Shown piece after piece: positions 59,506-64,000 of a DNA stretch of 64,000 nt. How positions within the stretch are numbered: the stretch's first letter is position 1; each line of letters starts with the position of its first letter. Where the stretch lies: assembly GCF_009727055.1 (NCBI RefSeq), contig NC_052351.1, positions 54,579,888-54,643,887 of the forward strand. The letters are read 5' to 3'. The position numbers were made by a program, and so were the translations under genes. The notes beneath the pieces were generated by a model. It made no database searches. It had not been told where the DNA came from and worked only from the letters and a program-made list of their open reading frames with translations. This stretch comes from Benincasa hispida (Eukaryota > Streptophyta > Magnoliopsida > Cucurbitales > Cucurbitaceae).

Positions 59506-59902
59506 TGATAACTTGTAGAAATACAAGTTCTTTATACTGCCTTATCTAGATATTGCGGCCAAAATAGATTAAATATGCGCCAATTGTATGGAAATTAGCT
59601 TCGAAATACAATATTTATGAATTATCGCAATTACACCCACTAACATTGTTAAGATGGAAGAAAAGGAGAATTCTACTCTATTTTGCAGGAAAGCAAGTCA
59701 ACGCTTGTGATCAAGGCTCAAGAAGAACTGACCAACGCATCTTTGTCATATTACGCCTGTCAATCAACAATGAAGAGACGATTAACACAATGACGGCGCA
59801 ATGTGAACGTCGATCCAGAGGTGACTTTCAATCGCATGCGGTAATGAAAACAGACACCGCATGCGAACACCTGATCGAAACATGCAGCTGAGCAACGCTA
59901 AA
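59506..59902 (+). repeat. 3' LTR of element H, truncated
   Basis: Starts TGATAACTTG after a polypurine tract and follows the 5' LTR to about 'cagctgagcaacgc' (equivalent to 55430), upstream of the TATA box, then stops. Confidence 0.85.
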
Positions 59903-60776
59903 CTGATTCCCGGTTGAGAGAGAACCTTTTTGCTTTATCTCTCAACGTCGGATATCATGTTCAAGAGAGAACCTTTTTGTTCAATCTCTCAAACATTAGC
60001 CTAGCCTGGGGTGAGAACCCTTTTGTTTAACACCTTCTAGCCAATGCTAAGAAAGAACCCTCGTGGTTAAATCTTATTGTCGGGTATCATGTTTAAGAGA
60101 GAACCCTTTTGTTTGATCTCTCAAACATAAGCCTGGGTTGTGGTGAGAACCCTTTTGTTCAGTACCTTTTAGCCAATCCTAAGAAAGAACCCTCGTGGTT
60201 CAATTCTACTGATTTGATTAACTATCATACGTGCATGTAGAGAAAACTGGATCCTGACGTCAAGGATCATAACTGAAGCAGGGTACTACTGCTTATCACT
60301 GAACTGAATGAATTATTCGGATACCTTCTCTATGTGCTTCAGCATTAGAATCATAACATAACTGAAACTAGGTAGTACAGCTCGGATACCTTCTTGTACT
60401 TAAGTATTGAGCTGAAAATACCTGATAGGAAAACATTTTCATAAAACATGCTTACTGAAGGCTTGATCTCATAAATCATAGTGTTCACAAGAACACATTT
60501 TCTAACGCATGCTCTACAACATTAAGAGCACATGTGCTTTAAAACATAATACAAATACTTGTAACATAAACATATCATAGAATCTCCTTTTGAAAAGTAC
60601 CATGATTTCAACTATTGTACCAAAGAATATTTCATAAACTTTGTAACTACCATGCGTTTATAAACTTTAGAGAAATGCGTTGCTTGGAACTTCTTGTAAA
60701 ATAATCAACATAAAAGTAATTGTCAACAAATCATGGATTATTAAATATTTATAAACCATTTATAAATCATTTATAG
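59903..60776 (-). repeat. Chromovirus-type LTR sequence J1 (left part)
   Basis: Carries 'gagagaaccctttttgttcaatctctc'-like units in four imperfect copies (59920-60200) and 'gataccttct' units (60316-60405), as in the LTRs at 8830-9060. Probably the middle of an LTR on the minus strand; the family is not resolved. No ORF of note. Confidence 0.5.
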
Positions 60777-62928
60777 TGTCACACCCCGCCCCAAACCACC
60801 CTCCGAGCCTGAGAAAGGGCGTGACTGACCGTAGTTATCAACCCTTTCGTTGACACTTACTGCTTAATAACTCTTGCGGAAATAACTCTGATACCAATGT
60901 ACAAATTGAACAATCAACTAATTAAGTAGGCCCATTTTATTTTACAACAATGTAACCTTTATACAACTCAAAGACTTAGCAACAAAGTTTACAACAACAA
61001 CCATAAAACCCTCCGGAAGTGTAACTGTGGCATGTGGCAGACCTTGACCTTAGCAGCACTCTGGAACTCCTCACCTTTTGCTACCTGGGAAGAAAAGAAA
61101 AACATCTTGAAAGCATGAGCTATAAAGCTCAATAAGTGACCAAAAAACTGATTTTATCAAAAAGAACTACCCGACCCTTGGGTACTTTTGCTTAGGGACC
61201 TTCTCAACTGTGTCCTTCAGTATCGAGCTACTCAGATACCTTCTCAAATGTCCTTCGGTATCGAGTTTCAAGTAAAACTAGTCATAAAATGACTTTCTTT
61301 AATAAAACATAGAAAACATGTCTTTATCTGAAAGATCTTTCTTTAGCACATGGTTTCTTAAATTTTTTTAAATATTTTAGTAACTCACCTTGATCGTTTA
61401 GGAACCTTTCTCTCTGAAAGTTCCAGATTCAACTTTTGAACCCTAAAATCCAGATTCACCTTGATCGGGCTCCCTTTTGAACCCTAAAATCCAGATTCAA
61501 CTTAAAGCTCAGATTAATCATAGTTCCAGATCTTATTTTAAGATACTTCCTTCTGAAAACATGTTTTAAAATGTCTCAGGAAGCTTACCATAAAATATTA
61601 GCTCATAACTCCTCGTGGTTTGTCCGGCATCATCAAAACATTAAGACTGGCCCAGCTTACCCGACAGCTCGACCCTTCTGTCTTTTCCTCGTTCTCCAGT
61701 CTGATTCCTGGGAGTTCTTTCTCTGGAAGCCCCACCATGAATCCTAGACTCTTTTAGCTTTCAGATGGCTTTGAAATCACATCAAACGCTCAAGTATTCT
61801 GGTAGAACTCCTCGTCCCAAGTTGATGCTACTTTCTAGACTTCATTGTCCAATGCGTCCTCTTTGAACTTCTATGTCCAACGCATGGATTTTGCTCTAAC
61901 GCAAGGTTTCCTCAACTTTCCCACTCTTCTTAAATGTATATTTTGTATTTTGATCTGAAGAATGAAGTCTCTGGTCCTATTTATAGGCGTCCAAGATTGG
62001 TTCGTGGTCGACACCTTCTACTTGGCCGCATGACCAAGTGTCTCTTCCTTACACCATCAACGCAATCTTGCATCAGCACAACCCAATGTGTCTTCTTCTC
62101 CTTTCACCAATGCATGGCCCTTAACTTTTTATGTCTTCTTATGCTACCACCTCTTTTACTTAAGGCTTAAGATCTTCCTAACAAGCCACATGTTCGGATG
62201 ACATCCTCCATGAGTTCATCCTTCATATGCGTCCACAAACTCTTGGATGTTCAATGCATCACTTCCATTTTCCTTCCTTCAGCCGCATGCCATCACCAAC
62301 AACCCTTCCAACAACACAACTTCTTCCAACGCATTGGTCCCTTCCAACGCATCAACACAACTTCTTCCAATGCTTTGGTCCCTTCTAATGCATCAACACA
62401 ACTTCTTCCAATGCATTGGTCCCTTCCAATGCATTAACACAACTTCTTCCAATGCATTGGTCCCTTCCAATGCATCAACACAACTTCTTCCAACGCATCG
62501 GTCCTTTCCAATGCATCAACACAACTTCTTCCAATGCATTGGTCCCTTCCAACACATCAACACAACTTCTTCCCACGCATTGGTCCGTTCCAAAATGTCA
62601 ACACAACTTTTTATACTTAGCCAAATTTCAAAATTTTCCCTTTGCCGAAGTACTCTTTCCAAGATCTTGTGGCCAATGCATAGCAATGCCTAGTCCAACA
62701 CTTAGTCAATTTTCAGGGATTTAATCTTAACTCAAAGCTACTCACATAGCAATGCCTAGTCCAACACTTAGTCAATTTTCAGTGATTTAAGCTTAACTCA
62801 AAGCTACTCAAGGAAAATCTATTCAACAGTTAGAAATTTCCTTTTTCTTCAACATAGGATTTAACTTTCACCTAGTTAATCCCTTCATCACTTGCTTAAG
62901 TAGGAAAAATGGAAATCTGGGTTTCACA
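60777..62928 (-). repeat. Solo LTR J2 (chromovirus) with perfect TSD
   Basis: 2152 bp; plus-strand ends TGTCACACCCCG and GGGTTTCACA, flanked by TATAG at 60772-60776 and 62929-62933. On the minus strand it starts TGTGAAACCC like LTR N, and its TATA box lies at 61979-61986. No internal domain exists, so unequal recombination between two LTRs removed the element. It contains a 41-bp minisatellite. Confidence 0.87.
62316..62615. repeat. 41-bp minisatellite, seven full units plus a partial one
   Basis: Units start at 62316, 62357, 62398, 62439, 62480, 62521 and 62562, with a decayed eighth at 62603. Each reads acaacttcttccaacgcatt plus ggtcccttcc and a second aacgcat-type word. Spacing is exactly 41 every time. 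Differences between units are mostly cg to tg or ca. Because 41 is not a multiple of three, several frames stay open, producing spurious Ser/Asn/Thr-rich ORFs. Confidence 0.95.
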
Positions 62929-62933
62929 TATAG

Positions 62934-63182
62934 TCACTCACAGGTCCTTCAAGTTTTCTTCCTTAAGGCTTGATAGGCTTTTCCAATGGGAGTTAAACCT
63001 ACACATATAAGCATACTACTTAGTGTTTACATTAGCCTTCCTTTTAGGCCTACTCAATAAATCAAGCTCACATGCCAAACCATCACATTGTGCCTCTTAC
63101 CATTCACTTTGAGGGTCAGACACTTAGCCAATTTGGAGAGATTGGGTGTCAAAAGAATGCACCCTTTGATCGCCCACACTCC
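62934..63182 (-). repeat. J1 continuation right of the solo LTR
   Basis: About 250 bases continuing the sequence interrupted at 60776, ending where an Athila LTR starts. No gene seen. Confidence 0.4.
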
Positions 63183-64000
63183 TAATAACTTGTAGAAATA
63201 CAAGTTATTTATGCTGTTTTATTTAGATATTGCGGCTAAATGGAAGAAAGGTTGCGTCGATTGTATAGAAATTGGCTGAGAAATGCAAGAATTATAAATT
63301 GTCGTCAATACACCACTAACACCATTGCGATGGTAGAATAGAATGTTTTGGTTCTGTTTTGCAGGAAATAAAGTCACCACATGCGTTCATGGCTCAAATA
63401 TACACCGAACAACGCATCTACGTCGCATTGCGCCCATCATTTAGGCATGAAGAGATGATCAACGCAATGACGGCGCATGCGACAATTGATCAAGAGCTTA
63501 GTGATCAACACAAATTCAACCACATGTGGTAATAAAAAATAACACTGCATGCAGGCGAACGATCGAAGATGTAAAGAGCAACGCAATTGCGGAGGATTTT
63601 GACGCGTGTACAGCTGACCGTTGTACATTACTGACGGGATTGATTGTGTAACAAAAGGAATATTCACTCCACCATTTCAGGAACTGCCTTAACAAGTGGG
63701 GACCACAATGTAAAGAGTCAAGCTTCGCCTATAAATAGCTTCTGTAATTCCATTAAAAGAGAGATAGGAATACTCGATATTTTGAATACTGATCTGAGAG
63801 AGAGACTGGTTGAGCGACTAATTAGAGTAGATCTAGGAAGAATCAAGAGACAAGGCCGAGAGGTGAGTCTCCGGGCAAAGAATCCTTTCGATCCCCGCTA
63901 TTGAAGCTCTGTACGTAGGTCACTTATACTAGAAGAGCAAGCTTGAGAGGGAAGCTCTTCTCTCCATTCATTCCACACGCCGGCATGCAAAACCTCTGTC
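63183..64000 (+). repeat. Athila-type LTR, cut by window end
   Basis: Begins TAATAACTTGTAGAAATACAAG (first 20 shared with H; the canonical TG is TA here). TATA box at 63730-63737, then the GA-rich leader and 'gacaaggccgagaggtgagtct' as in D, E and H. Short ORFs have no signature. Confidence 0.8.

Larger units (their letters stand above)
55041..59902 (+). mobile_element. Element H: Athila-like, internally deleted
   Basis: 5' LTR (55041-56881), tRNA-Asp primer site, gag, then a jump at about 58140 into 3' spacer-type sequence, 3' region, polypurine tract and the first 400 bases of the 3' LTR. Neither pol nor the second ORF remains. The 3' LTR is cut at about 59902 by chromovirus LTR sequence, so the right target duplication is lost; a left 5-bp flank would be ACAGG. 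Confidence 0.8.

Noticed and set aside
62316..62615. The regular repeat as a CRISPR array
   Set aside because: Units are contiguous with no unique spacers, and the DNA is plant nuclear repeat.
62198..62724. Ser/Asn/Thr-rich ORFs of 79-148 codons
   Set aside because: They are read-through of a 41-bp repeat; since 41 is not a multiple of three, several frames are open. No domain or start context.

Overview
The window is repeat-dominated nuclear DNA from a flowering plant, and I see no intact host gene in it. The plant call rests on three things. Two classic plant LTR-retrotransposon lineages fill the window: Athila-like Ty3/gypsy elements with a tRNA-Asp primer site, and chromovirus-like Ty3/gypsy elements of Tekay/Del type with a tRNA-iMet primer site. 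The Athila integrase signature is present, and a 40-bp piece looks like plastid rps7. A cucurbit source is only an impression.

Layout. 1-2126 is an internally deleted Athila-like element (minus). 2127-5479 is an iMet-primed LTR with a non-coding internal domain. 5480-9470 is a decayed chromovirus (minus): partial pol, gag, primer site and LTR. 9690-14865 holds two truncated Athila tails (integrase, 3' region, LTR). 14866-15829 is unassigned. 15830-19640 is chromovirus gag and LTR debris (minus), including the rps7-like piece. 20072-33984 is an Athila-type LTR split by a complete 11.9-kb element with a perfect TTAAG target duplication; that element itself carries a chromovirus LTR. 33985-52463 is a second Athila-like element, interrupted near the end of its 5' LTR by an 11.4-kb chromovirus (35676-47036). 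52630-54021 is a broken chromovirus pol (minus). 54022-59902 is an Athila LTR piece followed by a third Athila-like element with a deleted interior. 59903-63182 is chromovirus LTR sequence containing a solo LTR with a perfect TATAG duplication and a 41-bp minisatellite. 63183-64000 is another Athila LTR running off the window.

Two of the Athila-like elements share an unusual plan: tRNA-Asp primer site, gag, a spacer of about 1 kb, then a second long ORF in place of pol. The second ORF encodes a Lys/Glu-rich, coiled-coil-like protein followed by a region resembling the family called putative plant transposon protein. In one copy it is preceded by its own TATA box and a telo-box leader, like a captured gene. 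The Athila-type ends also share structural elements: a stem-loop at the first bases of the LTR (GAAA loop in nearly all copies), a stem-loop just before the polypurine tract, extra internal polypurine tracts, and a duplicated 3' motif.

The sequence also carries assembly artefacts that should not be read as biology. Two back-to-back Tn5 mosaic-end (Nextera junction) palindromes lie at 22953-22988 and 36356-36393. Two N gaps are flanked by duplicated sequence, and one LTR stretch (about 45795-46185) looks like unpolished gap filling. Every coding region described is a retroelement remnant broken by stops, frameshifts or deletions.
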